This document shows, piece after piece, positions 49,298-60,830 of a stretch of 64,000 nucleotides of DNA; position 1 is the stretch's first letter, and the number at the start of each line of letters is the position of its first letter. The stretch covers positions 79,820,142 to 79,884,141 of the forward strand of contig CM049306.1 of assembly GCA_026874595.1 (NCBI GenBank), read 5' to 3'. This DNA is from Sipunculus nudus (taxonomy: Eukaryota > Annelida > Sipuncula > Golfingiida > Sipunculidae). The notes below the pieces were generated by a model, which saw only the letters and a program-made list of their open reading frames with translations, was not told the origin of the DNA and made no database searches. The translations under genes were made by a program, and so were the position numbers.

Positions 49298-49570
49298 CTT
49301 CCATGAAGGCGTATATATATGCGTGAACTGACATGTCAGGTGTATATTATAATGGCAGACTGCATCTGTTCCAAAAAAAGACGCTAGAGTGACGTCATTA
49401 CCTGGAATCCATGAGTTCACTCAGACAGTTTGCGTGAACATTGTTATTGTGGCTATTTCATGCATATAAATGCACATATACGCTGTGGGACACATGGAAA
49501 CACTCCATGCATGCTGTTAAAAATCATATATGGGCGATTTTTGAGGCATATACATGTATACGTAATACGT
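49298..49570. mobile_element. hairpin MITE, copy 2
   Basis: Diverged copy of 48144-48415. Shared segments in the same order include gcgtatatatatgcgtgaac, gtgacgtcattacc (gtgacgtaattttacc in copy 1), cgctgtgggacacatggaaa and aaatcatatatgggcgattt. The right terminus is degraded. Confidence 0.65.
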
Positions 49571-49614
49571 ATATATACATATGCCTGAAAATTTACGCAT
49601 ACGTGATTTGGGGC

Positions 49615-49795
49615 TGAATTGTAAGATACGGTTGTGGGGCGGGTGCTGGTTGAATGCAAGATATGCGGGGCGGGTGCGGGCCAAGAGTTGTACTTTTTTG
49701 CGGGGTGGGGCGGATATTCACATCTGCGGGGCGGTTGCGGGTAGAGTTTTTTTTGTGTGGGTCGGGTGCAGGCTGGAAAATCTGGCCCGCGCAGG
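49615..49795. repeat. GC-rich block of gcggggcgggt repeats
   Basis: At least five variants of gtgcgggg-cgggtgcggg on the plus strand, abruptly GC-rich between TA-rich tracts. It looks like a decayed minisatellite or part of an element; no stable coding frame. Confidence 0.5.
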
Positions 49796-49806
49796 GCTCT
49801 ATCACG

Positions 49807-49808
49807 TA

Positions 49809-49887
<79 letters not shown>
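49807..49887. repeat. (TA)n microsatellite
   Basis: About 40 TA units. Long open frames read across it in all directions are artefacts of the repeat. Confidence 0.95.
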
Positions 49888-49890
<3 letters not shown>

Positions 49891-51408
49891 TATATACATG
49901 GAGACACAGCTTTATATTACATTAATTTATGGATATTTTTCACGTGATAAATCGTGAACTTACTAATACATTACTTCAGGTTCACACATACAATTGAGCA
50001 AACGCAATTGTCTTAGTACGTATTTGCTCAAATATATATATATATGTCGATTATCAATTAACTGTACAAACAGTGTGGCTTCGCGCGCCTCCCAGTTTAA
50101 AAATGAAGTTATTAATAAATCGATACCATGGTGTCCTTGGTGGTAATTGTTTCATTTACAAAGGGGACTAAAGGCTACAATTTTTTCATATATATCTGAG
50201 GAGTTGACGGTTGGAGATCGGGGAAAAATATTTTGAACTGTCAGACAACTCTGATATGGGTTTAACTTCAAACCAGAAAGATCAAGAGTTAAAAATACAA
50301 ATATAGATTTGTACCTTGCTAATATTTACTGCGCACAAGTAAAAAATAGCGTAAATCCTTTCTTAAATTTTAATTTTTATTTCAGTTACATGTTTTTTTA
50401 AGATCGTGGGTTCGTAAACAAAATAAATAAATATATTAATTAATTTACAGAAATCTGGCCTTTAATATTTAAATTTCTAAAAAGCAAAGGGGAGATTAAA
50501 TTTACAGGTTCAACTAGAATCTTTCGTGTATGGTTTTGGCTACTGAAGTACGGTTGTTTTTAGAAGACCTTTGCTGCACCATGCATATAAAATAAAGCCT
50601 ATATATGCTGCACATAATAGTGTACCTCCTATATTGTTAATATGAAATAAAATGAATCTTTCATCCTGATTACGAATTTGCGCCCACGTCGATTGTATAG
50701 CACTCTAACTTTACCATAACATTAAGTCTACGAGAATTATCATCAAAATTAATTTGAGGCCGTGTTGGTTGTTCAATTGGACAAATATATACAAGCGTAG
50801 CTAGAAACCCAGTAAACACAAGTAATTGATCCTTATTATCACCCGGACATAGAGGTCCCGGATCAGGACAGAGACCTCAGATTACGTGTATCCTGTGGCT
50901 CAATAGCTCTTACCACAGTGTTAATTTATTATTGATCAGGCGATAATCCTGACTCCAGATTAGAGGTACCAATATAAGAATTGAATAGTACAACGTGGAC
51001 TCGTGGAGTCCATTTCACCTGCATTGGATATAAGTAAAGCTCCATTTTAACAAGCAGCATGCGATGACCTTTTTTATTTGCACGGTCTTATATTGGTTTT
51101 TTGGATTTGAGTGGCTTTATATGACTGTTATTTTGATATACATATGTATTTGATATTTTCTTGGGCTCTTTAAGTTCAAGACAGACGGGCAGGAGAATAA
51201 GACTTCTTACCTGCAGGGCTAAGTGATATGCCATGCCGGTCCAACTCAGCCTAGTACCAGTTTTGATTTACAATCTGACTTTTTTTTCCATTTTTACATT
51301 TCTATCACGTTAACGTTTTCTTATAATGCATGCATATCATAGTTAATCAGTTCATCATTCTTGGATGAATTAAAACTTTTCTGAATGGACCGGGGTGTTT
51401 CGATGGTT

Positions 51409-51412
<4 letters not shown>

Positions 51413-51492
<80 letters not shown>
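51413..51492. repeat. (TA)n microsatellite
   Basis: About 38 TA units with one AAA interruption. Confidence 0.95.
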
Positions 51493-51496
<4 letters not shown>

Positions 51497-51774
51497 ATTT
51501 ATTATTAATATTACATGTATTATTATTATTATTATTTGTTTTTTATTTTTAAGGATAGGTCCTTGGCCTGTTGGTACCACTCTCCGTTGAATCATAATGA
51601 AGGAACTAATAAGTTAGGAAAGGTATGCTATTATTAGGCCTAAGCCTTCTGGATTTCAGGTTTTATATGGACGGAGTAACGAATAATCCAGAAGTCATAT
51701 CCTGTCGTTAAGATACATGTACTAGAGGCTGAGCGAATCTCTGAGGATCTGTCGAGATTTCACCCATGGGTAAT

Positions 51775-51840
51775 TGAGCCACCATCGCGGTTGGAACAGG
51801 GTACCGTCAGCTCTGAAGTCCAACGACTTAACCACGCACT
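51775..51840 (-). repeat. tRNA-derived SINE head
   Basis: The minus strand reads gtggttaagtcgttggactt (A box and anticodon stem like tRNA-Leu/Ser) and then gttccaacc (B box). A degraded tRNA-derived SINE is more likely than a functional tRNA because the arms do not pair cleanly. Confidence 0.55.
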
Positions 51841-51935
51841 TTTATTATAATTTCTGGGTTTCTGTACTACTGATATATATCAGTCCTATGGATTGTGCAC
51901 GTAGGTTTCATAAGGGGTATTTTTTTGTTTTCCAG

Positions 51936-52082
51936 ATTGCTGCAACATGCACCAGTAATTGTGTAATAGTACCAAATAACCTCACCAGATGCCGACACCA
52001 ACGGACAGTGTTTTTGAGAAAACCAACTCTAACAAACTTGGAACTGGGCTGCTGTTCCGCAAACATTACAAACAACAGATAG
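51936..52082 (+). CDS. candidate Cys-rich terminal exon
   Basis: A very strong acceptor (tatttttttgttttccag) precedes an open frame of 48 codons with a TAG stop. The peptide starts IAATCTSNCVIVPNNLTRCR and ends LELGCCSANITNNR, five cysteines in all, with two NxT glycosylation sites. Spacing recalls the end of small secreted or GPI-type Cys-rich domains, but lacks their last cysteine, so no family is assigned. On the other strand a hydrophobic frame (minus 51985-52120) also has plausible splice sites, so the strand is uncertain. Confidence 0.4.
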   Translation: MAATCTSNCVIVPNNLTRCRHQRTVFLRKPTLTNLELGCCSANITNNR

Positions 52083-52344
52083 CCAAGAACCAACAGAAGT
52101 AACACAGATCCACTCTCCTAAGACACAAAACGCCAACATTTCGACAGAAGATAAGCTGAAACTCATCTCCTTAAAGGGTCCTATTCCGACATCTTATTAT
52201 TTACCAAAAAATAATATCTTTTTTTCTTTATACAAATGTGACAGAAACAGTCGATCCCACTGCACTTAGGCTGTGTTTATTTTGTACATATTTCATTTTA
52301 TAACATGTAGGACCAGCCAAAATAATCCAAATACTTTCAACAGT

Positions 52345-52356
52345 GACATCTGGTGG
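52345..52356 (-). promoter_or_regulatory. CTCF-like motif, one mismatch
   Basis: The minus strand reads CCACCAGATGTC; one difference from the core. Confidence 0.25.
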
Positions 52357-53260
52357 TAGATCCGACGAATCAGAGTTTTGTAAATGACGTTTCCAACTAT
52401 AGTGACCTTTCAACTTCCACAAGTATGCAACCTACCAACCTAAGTTACATGTTTATTTTTGTTTACTGTATGTAAAAAATGATGTGTTTACAAGCAGCTT
52501 GTAGATAAACAAGCTCAAACACCGGTCAGAGGCATAATAAGAACTTTTCTTAACAGGAATAACCCAGAGTTCAATAATATATAAACAGAGTAAGCAAATA
52601 ACAACACAAATTCTATAGAAAATGTAGATGAATGGATAGCTTTAATGGAAGCCTACGCTGGAACGTTAAGAGCCGCTGTTATATCCTTAGAAACTGTGCT
52701 TATGTTTGAAGGAACAGTATACAAAAGACCAAGGGGTCTGATGTTCGCTCTGCCCCATATTGTGCATGGAAGTGTGTAGTCATGAATTAAATCAGTAAAA
52801 CTGAGCACACCATTTCATAAGTAGTTAAGATTAGTTGACGTATTATATATATCTTAAATATTTTTATTAGATCCATATTCAAAAGTTGCTGCCCCTTACT
52901 TAGATAATTCATGCTAATGTTATTCCCCATCTTCTAATTGCATGTTAACATTGATATTAAAGCTAAGGTGATAATTTTTCTGACTCATCTACAGTGAAAA
53001 GTGAAAATTACTGTAAAATTAAAAAAAAAAACTTCGACTCAACTCATACTCATTTTATTCCCTTTAATCTGATATACGAACGGTTAAATATGATATCAAG
53101 AGCCCAATGTAAATACTTTAATTGATGGAATAAATAAATGGAAACGTACATTATGGTCAGCATAGACGACAAAAAAAAGCTTTAATTTGCATATTCATTA
53201 CATGATCAATAAACCGGTAAAGTCTCGTAATGCCAGCTGCAGCACCTGTTGAAATATTTA

Positions 53261-53456
53261 TTAATGGATGGTGGACGACATACGCGGACAATGGTAGCGA
53301 CAGCTTGTCACCCCAAACGTCGATTTTAGATGAACTGAAGACGATGGGGTGACAGTACAAGCTATTGGGTTCGCATCAATTCTAGTATGTGCAGATGTGC
53401 ACGCCATTTCTGACAGTACTTTTTCATTTTCATCCACTTCTCGAACTGTCATTTTC
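53261..53456 (-). CDS. small gene candidate, coding exon
   Basis: After an acceptor (cttttgtcttaactcag), GAAA precedes an ATG at 53452 and a 63-codon frame to TAA. The N-terminus is MTVREVDENEKVLSEMACTS and the rest is Ser/Thr/Cys-containing and soluble. AATAAA overlaps the stop region. An alternative is splicing at an internal GTATGT donor near 53276. No family is recognised. It lies just downstream of a promoter-like first exon. Confidence 0.35.
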
Positions 53457-53527
53457 CTGAGTTAAGACAAAAAGTGACGTTATTCTGTTGGGGAAAATAA
53501 TAATTATTACATCCACGGTTGACTTAC

Positions 53528-53605
53528 GTGTAAACGTGCAGCAGTTTTTAATTCCGAGGCTGGTTTTACTCGAAAAACTCGTCTCCACGTCTGTCAGCGG
53601 GAGAA
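53528..53605 (-). other. first exon candidate of small gene
   Basis: CpG-rich minus-strand segment ending ACAC at a consensus donor (GTAAGTCAAC). An ATG at 53609 would open a 27-codon frame that meets a stop two codons into the next exon, so it is probably leader with a short upstream frame. Confidence 0.4.
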
Positions 53606-53645
53606 TCATAACTTCCGGTAGGGGATTTCCAAACGGCTATGTGTA
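53605..53645 (-). promoter_or_regulatory. ETS-type promoter element
   Basis: ACCGGAAGT on the minus strand (53611-53619), a full ETS-family site, at the inferred start of a CpG-rich exon. This is common for TATA-less housekeeping promoters. Confidence 0.45.
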
Positions 53646-53885
53646 AAACTCGGAAGTCCGAAGTCGGAAGCAAGGACTTTTTTTAAAGCAATGATCGAAG
53701 CATAATTAAAATGCTACTACATCAATGGAAAGTACCTTTTTATTTTTATTGATAGAATAAGGTCTTTTTTATCATCATGTAAAATAATCAAAGTTATCCA
53801 CCAGAAGTTAATGACTATTTTTTGCTCGGAAATGCCCGGTTATGGTCCAATCGGTAAAACTCGGAAGCCAGTAATGGCAAATGCA
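53638..53885. repeat. left arm of spaced inverted repeat
   Basis: Contains tgtaaaactcggaagtccga (53641) and ccaatcggtaaaactcggaa (53847). Both recur in inverted orientation in the right arm at 55437-55693. Confidence 0.5.
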
Positions 53886-53889
53886 CTGG

Positions 53890-55200
53890 TCATCATATCG
53901 TCAGCAAACGTGTGAAGCATTTTCAATTTCTTCAGTATCATGTATTTTTCATAAATTCAATCTGTTTTGTAACATTCATGATGCTGTTTTTTTAATAATA
54001 TATTATATTGATATTTTATTTCATATTGTAAAACAAGATTATTTTAACTCATCAATATTTTACGCTGTTACCGCATTTTATGTTGATGGAAACATGAAAA
54101 AAATAAAGGTTTTGATAATTTTTTTTATACATGTGCCCCTATAAAAATCACCCTGATAATATCATAGAGACTTAAACAGAAAATTTGACAGATCCAAAAA
54201 ACCGTCCAGTTAATGTTTTTACAAGTTGTTTCGAACAAAATATTTTATTTTTAATGTATAAATTGAAAAACATTTTCCTCTTCCATTGACCAAAAAAAAA
54301 AATTCATCAGTATTATGAATCTCTTAGACTCTTATCTATTATGTAATACTTTTTATGCCAAATTATATTTTACATTTCATGGTCCGGTTGCATTTATATA
54401 TATATTATATAAACAAAATTGTAATTTCTTATCGAGATCCTTGTAATCGTACAGTAATATGAAGTTGAAGGGTGCACATTCTGGTTATATGCCCTTATCA
54501 TGCAATCATTTGCAAACATACTTTAATATATTAATAAATATCCATATATTTGAAGTTGAAATGTGATGTTGAAACATCAGGAGTGAAATTAATATAATAT
54601 AAATATCGAGATTGATAAAGTTTGAAAGAAAGAGTCAAAAACTTGAAAAAGAATTAATTTTAGTTTAAAAAAAAATATTTGCTTAAATTCGTAAATCGAT
54701 CAGATTATATAATATTACATGTATTAGTATGTTATATATTATCTGGACTTTTGTATCCCTTTTCTAAGATATAAATGTAACATTTTTTTAAAAATATTGT
54801 TGAACTCTAACATATTGAAAGACATTTCGTTTTTGCATATGATACATGTATGTTTGTTCCAGCGATGACCTTCTGGGATATATTGAATTTTCATATTTGT
54901 TCAACGTATGGAAAATATATTACTATATTTTATTTTGAATGACATCGTAATTTATAACTGTATTTTTAATGCCGTACAAGGGTTAATTATACCATATTAA
55001 TTATGCAGTGGTGCATCCATAGAGGGCGCAAGCCCGTTCAGACGTAATATCTCTTAATTTTCATTTCTTTTCCAGATTACTTTTTTTATTCCCTAGCTAT
55101 TTCATTATTATATTTATTACTTTCCAATTCATAAATTGGTGATTTACTCCACTGAGAGAGCATACAAATATGTACTAGTATAATGAGATAGGAAGTATTT
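53890..55200. other. AT-rich spacer, nothing identified
   Basis: Very AT-rich, many homopolymer runs; no supported gene. Confidence 0.5.
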
Positions 55201-55233
55201 CCGTTATCACACTTTACTCGATAATAACACCGA

Positions 55234-55235
<2 letters not shown>

Positions 55236-55274
<39 letters not shown>

Positions 55275-55287
55275 TATAGATATATAT
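55236..55287. repeat. (TA)n microsatellite
   Basis: TA run with a short GATATA interruption near its right end. Confidence 0.9.
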
Positions 55288-55436
55288 TAAATTTACAAAT
55301 AAAAAAATAAGAACTTATAGTTTTCCGATTATGTGTCATGTATTGCATCATACACTCATTATAAGCAGAATCATGCATAAGCAATTTTAATATATGCATG
55401 CAACTTTAATTATAATGAAACTGCATTTTGGGCACA

Positions 55437-55693
55437 GTGCGTCTCTGTGACTTCCGAGTTATACACATTGGATAACATCCAAGCACTTCTGACTGACTTC
55501 CGAGATGGCTTCCGAGCACAAAATCTTCCAATACGTTCAGATTAAACAATTGATAACTATTATTCTTCACAGAATGACAAAAAAAGATCTTATTCTATCG
55601 GGGAAAAAACAAAACGGTATTGAAGCGTTAGCATTTTGTATATGCTTTAAACTGCTTTCGTTGGTTTCCGGCTTCCGGCTTCCGACTTCCAAG
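55437..55693. repeat. right arm of spaced inverted repeat
   Basis: Contains cttccgagttatacacattg (55452) and cttccgacttccaagtttac (55678), complementary with mismatches to the left arm. About 1.5 kb of AT-rich DNA separates the arms. Confidence 0.5.
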
Positions 55694-56199
55694 TTTACAT
55701 ACACGACCGCGCCATGACACATTTAGTTTTGAATGAGAAGTACCGCTTCACGTGAATCGGTGCCACAGTGATGAAAGGAGGTAATAATTGTAATTATTTT
55801 TGTGTAACAACATTTTTTCTTCGATATTTAGAACATATAATACGACTATATAAGCCTGTGATGCCAAATAATACCAGACAGCAAATATTTTGATCCGACC
55901 CTTAGAATGGGCGTTCTGTTGTGACTGCCATCATGACTCCAGGCCCTATCAGTTTTTTTTTTCCGAAGGCCTGAGTGTCATGTTGTCATGGCTAGGACAA
56001 TGGACGCTGCACCACTGCATAAGTTCACAGAGTGAATTAATTACGCTAAGCTGCGTGTACTGCCATATGCGAACTGGCAGCAGAACGCGGTATGCGGAAA
56101 GCGGTATAAAATCATGTGGGACCTTTAAGGTGCCCATTCACCTACCTTTTGGAAAAGAATTTTTGTAAATTCTGGCTTCCTCTGTGTATATATTAATGA

Positions 56200-57900
56200 T
56201 ATATGTGTAATTTTGGTTGTAAAAAGGTCTTATAAGGGCTTCGTGAAGGATGTATGACTTGTTTATCAACAACATGTTTATACACACAGCAATGTTGACA
56301 AACGGGAAAAATATCTAACCTAATGTGGCAGGTTGCATATTTGCGGAGGTAGAAGGGTCACTTGTTGCATAACTCCATTTGCAAAGCTCTTGCTTACCTT
56401 CCTTGTTGCCAGATGCCCTTGTTGAACTGTTTTGATTATTTTGGCGGCCCCCACATGTTATAAACATGTAGATATACACAAAACAAACTGCCTGTCTGTG
56501 GTGATATTAACGTTTTCTGAACTATTTTTGTTAAAGCTCCAAGAGATTATCTTTAGTTTATAAAGGTCAGATAGGTGATTGGGCCCCTTTAACTTGAAGG
56601 GCGGTAAAAAACTGCAGTATGGAACTGGTTATATCCAAACTGGCTAATTCGCAATTCCGATAAATGATAATTACTATGGTTGGCTTCATATTAGATGGTT
56701 AAATTTTCGCAATTTCCACTAATGCAGTATTTCGCGAGGGTTAGATTTTCACGATCTCACAAACGGTAAATTACACATATATCCTTTATTGCATGAATTA
56801 TTTGATATGTTTGTTAAATCTCCACAATTTGAGGATGACCCTAGGATCATCCAACGAGTGTAAATTCTTGTTCATAATAGACAAATAACGTTAACGGTCT
56901 GATATTATTCCTAATATCGATCTGTGTTTTACGGATAAAGTAAACATTTCCGTTTGATATTGAAAATACCAAACCATCAAACTGCAGGCAATAATGTTTA
57001 TTAGATGCCATACAGGTTATACATAGTATACACGAATGTTCACGAAGGTTTTTTTTCCCGATGATATTCCTTTCACGAATTTGAAGACCTCGTAAACAAA
57101 TGAAGGCGACCAAAAGACACGGAAACCAGGCGTGTTGACGCCTATGGACGACTACCATGTACGGAACACTTTTATACATTCATATCGACACAGGATGTTG
57201 CTTTACAAATCAATATTCGTATACAATGTCAAACTAGCAAGCAAGGCTGGCAACTTTGAGTGTATCGTTAAACCGCTACAGTATTTTTCTTTTAATGTTC
57301 AACCTTAAAGCAGTTGAAATTGCCCGGGTTTTGCTTTATCCAACCCGTTGACCTATATATCCCTGGGTGACTCATGAATCAGCTCGTGTTTGAATATAAT
57401 GCTTAATTATCTTATTCTGAGAATAAAAGTCACAGTTTTGGTCGTAGAGCCTAGTAACTGTTTTGCACTACAAGATACCACTCAGTTGACATTGTAAGTG
57501 AAAGAACATGTATCAGTCCTTACCTTGTATTCTGACCGTTCTCGGAGAGAAAATGCATAGATATGTATTGTCACCAGGGAACTGTGACTAAGTTATATTA
57601 TTACATGTTCAAGTAGGGAGTATAACCAGATGATTGTTTTTATAATTTTTTGTAAATTAATATGGAGTATCCTGTTTAGATGTTAGCGAGAGAACTTAGG
57701 TTAGAGAACACAGGTGTCTCATTCGATGTTAATATCAGTACAGTTTAATTTCGTGGAAGCTGTCTCTGTCTAGACGATCTCTATAGTAAAGTTGTTTATT
57801 GTAGACTTCAAAGGTCGAACACCTGCTTAGTTTGCTTTTCTCAGGGTTTGATCTCTGGAGGCGTGTCCATTTTAATATTCATTAAACTATTGACGGTCGG
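56200..57900. other. intergenic or intronic stretch
   Basis: No supported exon. The 110-codon minus frame at 56847-57179 is within what chance gives for a window this size and shows no domain. Confidence 0.4.
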
Positions 57901-57916
57901 CACGATAAAATGTGAT

Positions 57917-57990
57917 GATTGGCCATAAGACGGTCGGGAATTTGACGTCAGCAATCACATATAAATCCTGATTGAGAAAAAAATTCGCAA
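57917..57990 (+). promoter_or_regulatory. CCAAT / CRE / TATA core promoter
   Basis: In order on the plus strand: an inverted CCAAT box (ATTGG, 57918-57922), a perfect CRE TGACGTCA (57943-57950) and a TATA box TATAAAT (57960-57966), predicting a start at about 57990. Spacing of about 75, 45 and 30 bases matches cAMP-inducible promoters. The DNA downstream is CpG-richer than its surroundings. Confidence 0.7.
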
Positions 57991-58684
57991 CAATTGCCTG
58001 ATCAGCGCGCCAGTTTCGGTGTAGTCTGACGATTGTCTGCAGTTTAGAGGCAAGTCTGCGATCTTTAGAGTCTGGACTGCTGAGAGATAATGTATGTAAG
58101 CGTTAATAGTTAGTGTCTGAGGAAGGCAAGGTTGATACCTCTGTAACGTACATCAGAGTGGATTTTGCAAATTGCTGACTAACTGGTAATTCGGCGATTT
58201 ATATCTGTTGTGAGAGCTTCCATTAAAGGCAATGGACATTATTTTCAAGCGAAACTTTAGAGATACTGGATATCGTTATGTGGAGACATATTCAGTTACC
58301 TAGTGCTGGATGATTCAGGGTAACATCAGCTGTGAAAGACATTGATTCTGAGTTCATATAGAATAGGCTGTGAACCTATCAGTCAGTGCTGCGTGAACGG
58401 TGTCCAGAAGGGCGAACGTGTACTTCGGCGAGGAACTATTGGTGGTTGGACCCTGAGTATATACAAGTGAACTGATAGTGCTGTGTACACAGTGAGCGCA
58501 AAATTGATGTCATTACGATGTCATGTGTGCGGGATAGTCGTGTGATCAGGAGCAGTATAAACAGAGGACTCCCCTGTGTATATACAAGTGAACAAAACGC
58601 ACTTAGTGATTTTGTGTTTCTTATTGGACGCTTGTGATCATCAGTGTTTAAATGTATGGTGCGCCTTTCCAGAGAAACTTAAGG
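57990..58684 (+). other. long 5' leader exon of plus-strand gene
   Basis: Mixed-composition DNA with many stops in all frames, from the predicted start to a possible donor at 58685 (AAGG|GTATTT). Earlier donors (GTATGT at 58092, GTAAGC at 58096) would shorten it. It contains a direct repeat of gtatatacaagtgaac (near 58458 and 58578). Such long leaders are usual for regulatory genes; the gene itself is beyond what I can identify. Confidence 0.45.
58652..58684 (+). CDS. possible start of coding, 11 codons
   Basis: ATG directly after an in-frame TAA, reading MYGAPFQRNLR up to a weak GTATTT donor. If right, the protein continues in an exon not found in this window. Confidence 0.25.
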
Positions 58685-59019
58685 GTATTTTTTTAATATA
58701 TTGATATGTTTTTGTTAACTCATGTCTTATTCATCTTTTGCTGTATGCATGTATAAGTTTCAACCAGTTTGGTTTACCATTTAAAAGAACCTAGTCGTTC
58801 ATACGTTAAGGGATGTGACATGTATAAAATTTCAGTTGTAAAGGTGTCCTAAAGAGGCCTCACACATCAAACTTTTCATTTATATTATAAATAACGGTGG
58901 TGGCAATCAACCGGGGTCAAGCAACTCCTATGTTACATCGCCCGGAAAATGAACAGTTTTTGTCTTTAATTATGTGTCCTGGGGTTTATTCCCATATCTT
59001 CCCTATTTTTTTTTCGCGA

Positions 59020-59165
59020 AGGGTCTGATTCAGAGCCATCTATCAGAAACTAAGCCAGTGTATACAGCTGGGGCAATTTCAAACCCTACCATTTTCAAAC
59101 TCAGCCTGTGGAAACACTTCTCGGGTTCAGTCGCCGAACCTTTCCCAACACATGTTGGGGTGATA
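59020..59165. repeat. fragment related to 60.17 kb
   Basis: Shares cgaagggtctgattcagagc and catctatcagaaacta with aaaggtctatcgcagcgcca and tctattagaaacta at 60176-60217. Probably parts of one interspersed repeat. Confidence 0.4.
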
Positions 59166-60175
59166 TGCTAGTTAATTTAATAGCACTGTGTCATCTTTTT
59201 ATTTAAGATTACGTTGGTTAACGCTGGCTACAGGAAGATACGCGAAATCAAATTATCGATACGGAATGGGGTATCTTAGAATATGTCTTTATTATAAATT
59301 AAGGTAAAAACGCGATTGGATCTATATCTCATGCAGTGCCATCTTGTGTTCATTTAGTGTAAGGATGTATATGGATAATTCCTTTGTATATTCTTTATTC
59401 TTGTACATGTGAGCAGGTTGTACTGTGGGTCTGAGTAGGTTGAAAAGGTTTCATTGCGTTGAGCTGAAATATGATGAGAGCCAATTACCGTAAGCGAAAA
59501 GATCTTAAACTTCTAAAAAGTTAAACGTTTGAATACTTGATGGCGCTGAGAAGCAAAAAGGTAGTTATAGTAAATAACAATAATCGTGTTCAAAGGTACC
59601 CCATCTTTGATAAAACATTGACATTTTAAAGGAAAACCGGCCCTACTTCTTGACTCAACCTACCAGTGATTAATCAGTAAAAGACGTCCGGCGTTGACAT
59701 GAACTTCGTTGCAGTTTTCTTTTCGTTACACATATCAAAATAAAAAATTTGTGTAATAAGTGTAATACGTTTTGTACCGTTTCCTTGCTCTATACCGCTT
59801 CCAAAGCCGGTATTACAATTTCCCGCAGGTACAATCCGAATTGAAACCCTGGCTGGGATATTATAATGAGCAGTCACAAAATTAGGGGGAGGGGAGATTA
59901 TTAATCTACGACTTACAGTAGGTTGTTGACTACTCTTAGGATACTCCACAGCAGTCCAGCACCGTCTCAGTCCAAAGTATACCTCTAGATCACACTAAAC
60001 GGCTAGCATTTTCCTTGCCCAACATACAGCCTTCGCTTCTCAATCAACGTCATGCTGAAGTCTTTCGTTTGATGGGCACCTGCTCCCAGCAAAGTAGACT
60101 GGTAACTACTCATTATCAAACTCCTACCTGCCCCCAACTCGCTACACGTTTGCTGGAAATTCGAGATAATTTCCC

Positions 60176-60240
60176 GAAAGGTCTATCGCAGCGCCATCTA
60201 TTAGAAACTACAGTAACTGAGTGTAACCAGGAGGTTAACT
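60176..60240. repeat. fragment related to 59.03 kb
   Basis: Counterpart of the segment at 59020; includes gcgccatctattagaaac, which on the minus strand also reads as a CTCF-like TAGATGGCGC. Confidence 0.4.
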
Positions 60241-60471
60241 CGGGGCCCATGGTCAACCCGTCCCCCAACAGCTGAAGAACGGGGAATATGCTTGAGTTAT
60301 AAATACCTGGATATAAACAAAACTACATCCTATGTGCGATTGAAGAGGATTTTCTGGCCTATTTCTATACAAGATCCAAGGGAATATCTTTGGTTAATAG
60401 AAGATAGATATTGGAATATGCATTTTAAATACAATATTTTCATTTCTTATTTTTATTCTTCTTCTTTTCTG

Positions 60472-60472
60472 C

Positions 60473-60518
<46 letters not shown>

Positions 60519-60520
60519 TC
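60472..60520. repeat. (TC)n-rich microsatellite
   Basis: TC and TTTC units. Confidence 0.9.
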
Positions 60521-60689
60521 ATACACACATATTTATATTTATATAGTATAAGATCCTTGGATATCTCAAAACAAACACAAAATTTTGTTGAAGGAACGAG
60601 TTTCATGTTATATATCAGATCTAGATTCCATTGTAGTGGATATATAGACACGCATGGTAAACTTAAACCAAATTTCGGAATTCTACCTT

Positions 60690-60830
60690 TATTCAAATAG
60701 TGTCTGCCGCCATCCGTGAGTCCTGCGCTGTTTTATACGCCAGGGATTTTTTTCCCGATCGTCATGTTTGCCTGTACTGTCAATATAGCCCCAGCAGCAT
60801 CAACCAATAACGAGACGCCCGGGACTTGGT
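60690..60830 (-). promoter_or_regulatory. possible promoter with TATA box and CCAAT box
   Basis: The minus strand shows a TATA box (GCGTATAAAACAG, near 60735) and, about 30 bases on, ACGGATGGCGGCAGAC, a YY1-like start motif. An inverted CCAAT box (ATTGG on the minus strand) lies near 60808. The ATG gives only six codons. The product is unknown. Confidence 0.35.

Noticed and set aside
49453-49957. Several long open frames on both strands across 49.45-49.96 kb
   Set aside because: They are YIYIYI-type readings of a (TA)n microsatellite and have no independent coding signal.
56847-57179. 110-codon minus frame with ATG
   Set aside because: The overlap of TATAAAA with the start region is curious, but frames of this length are expected by chance in a window of this size and no motif is visible.
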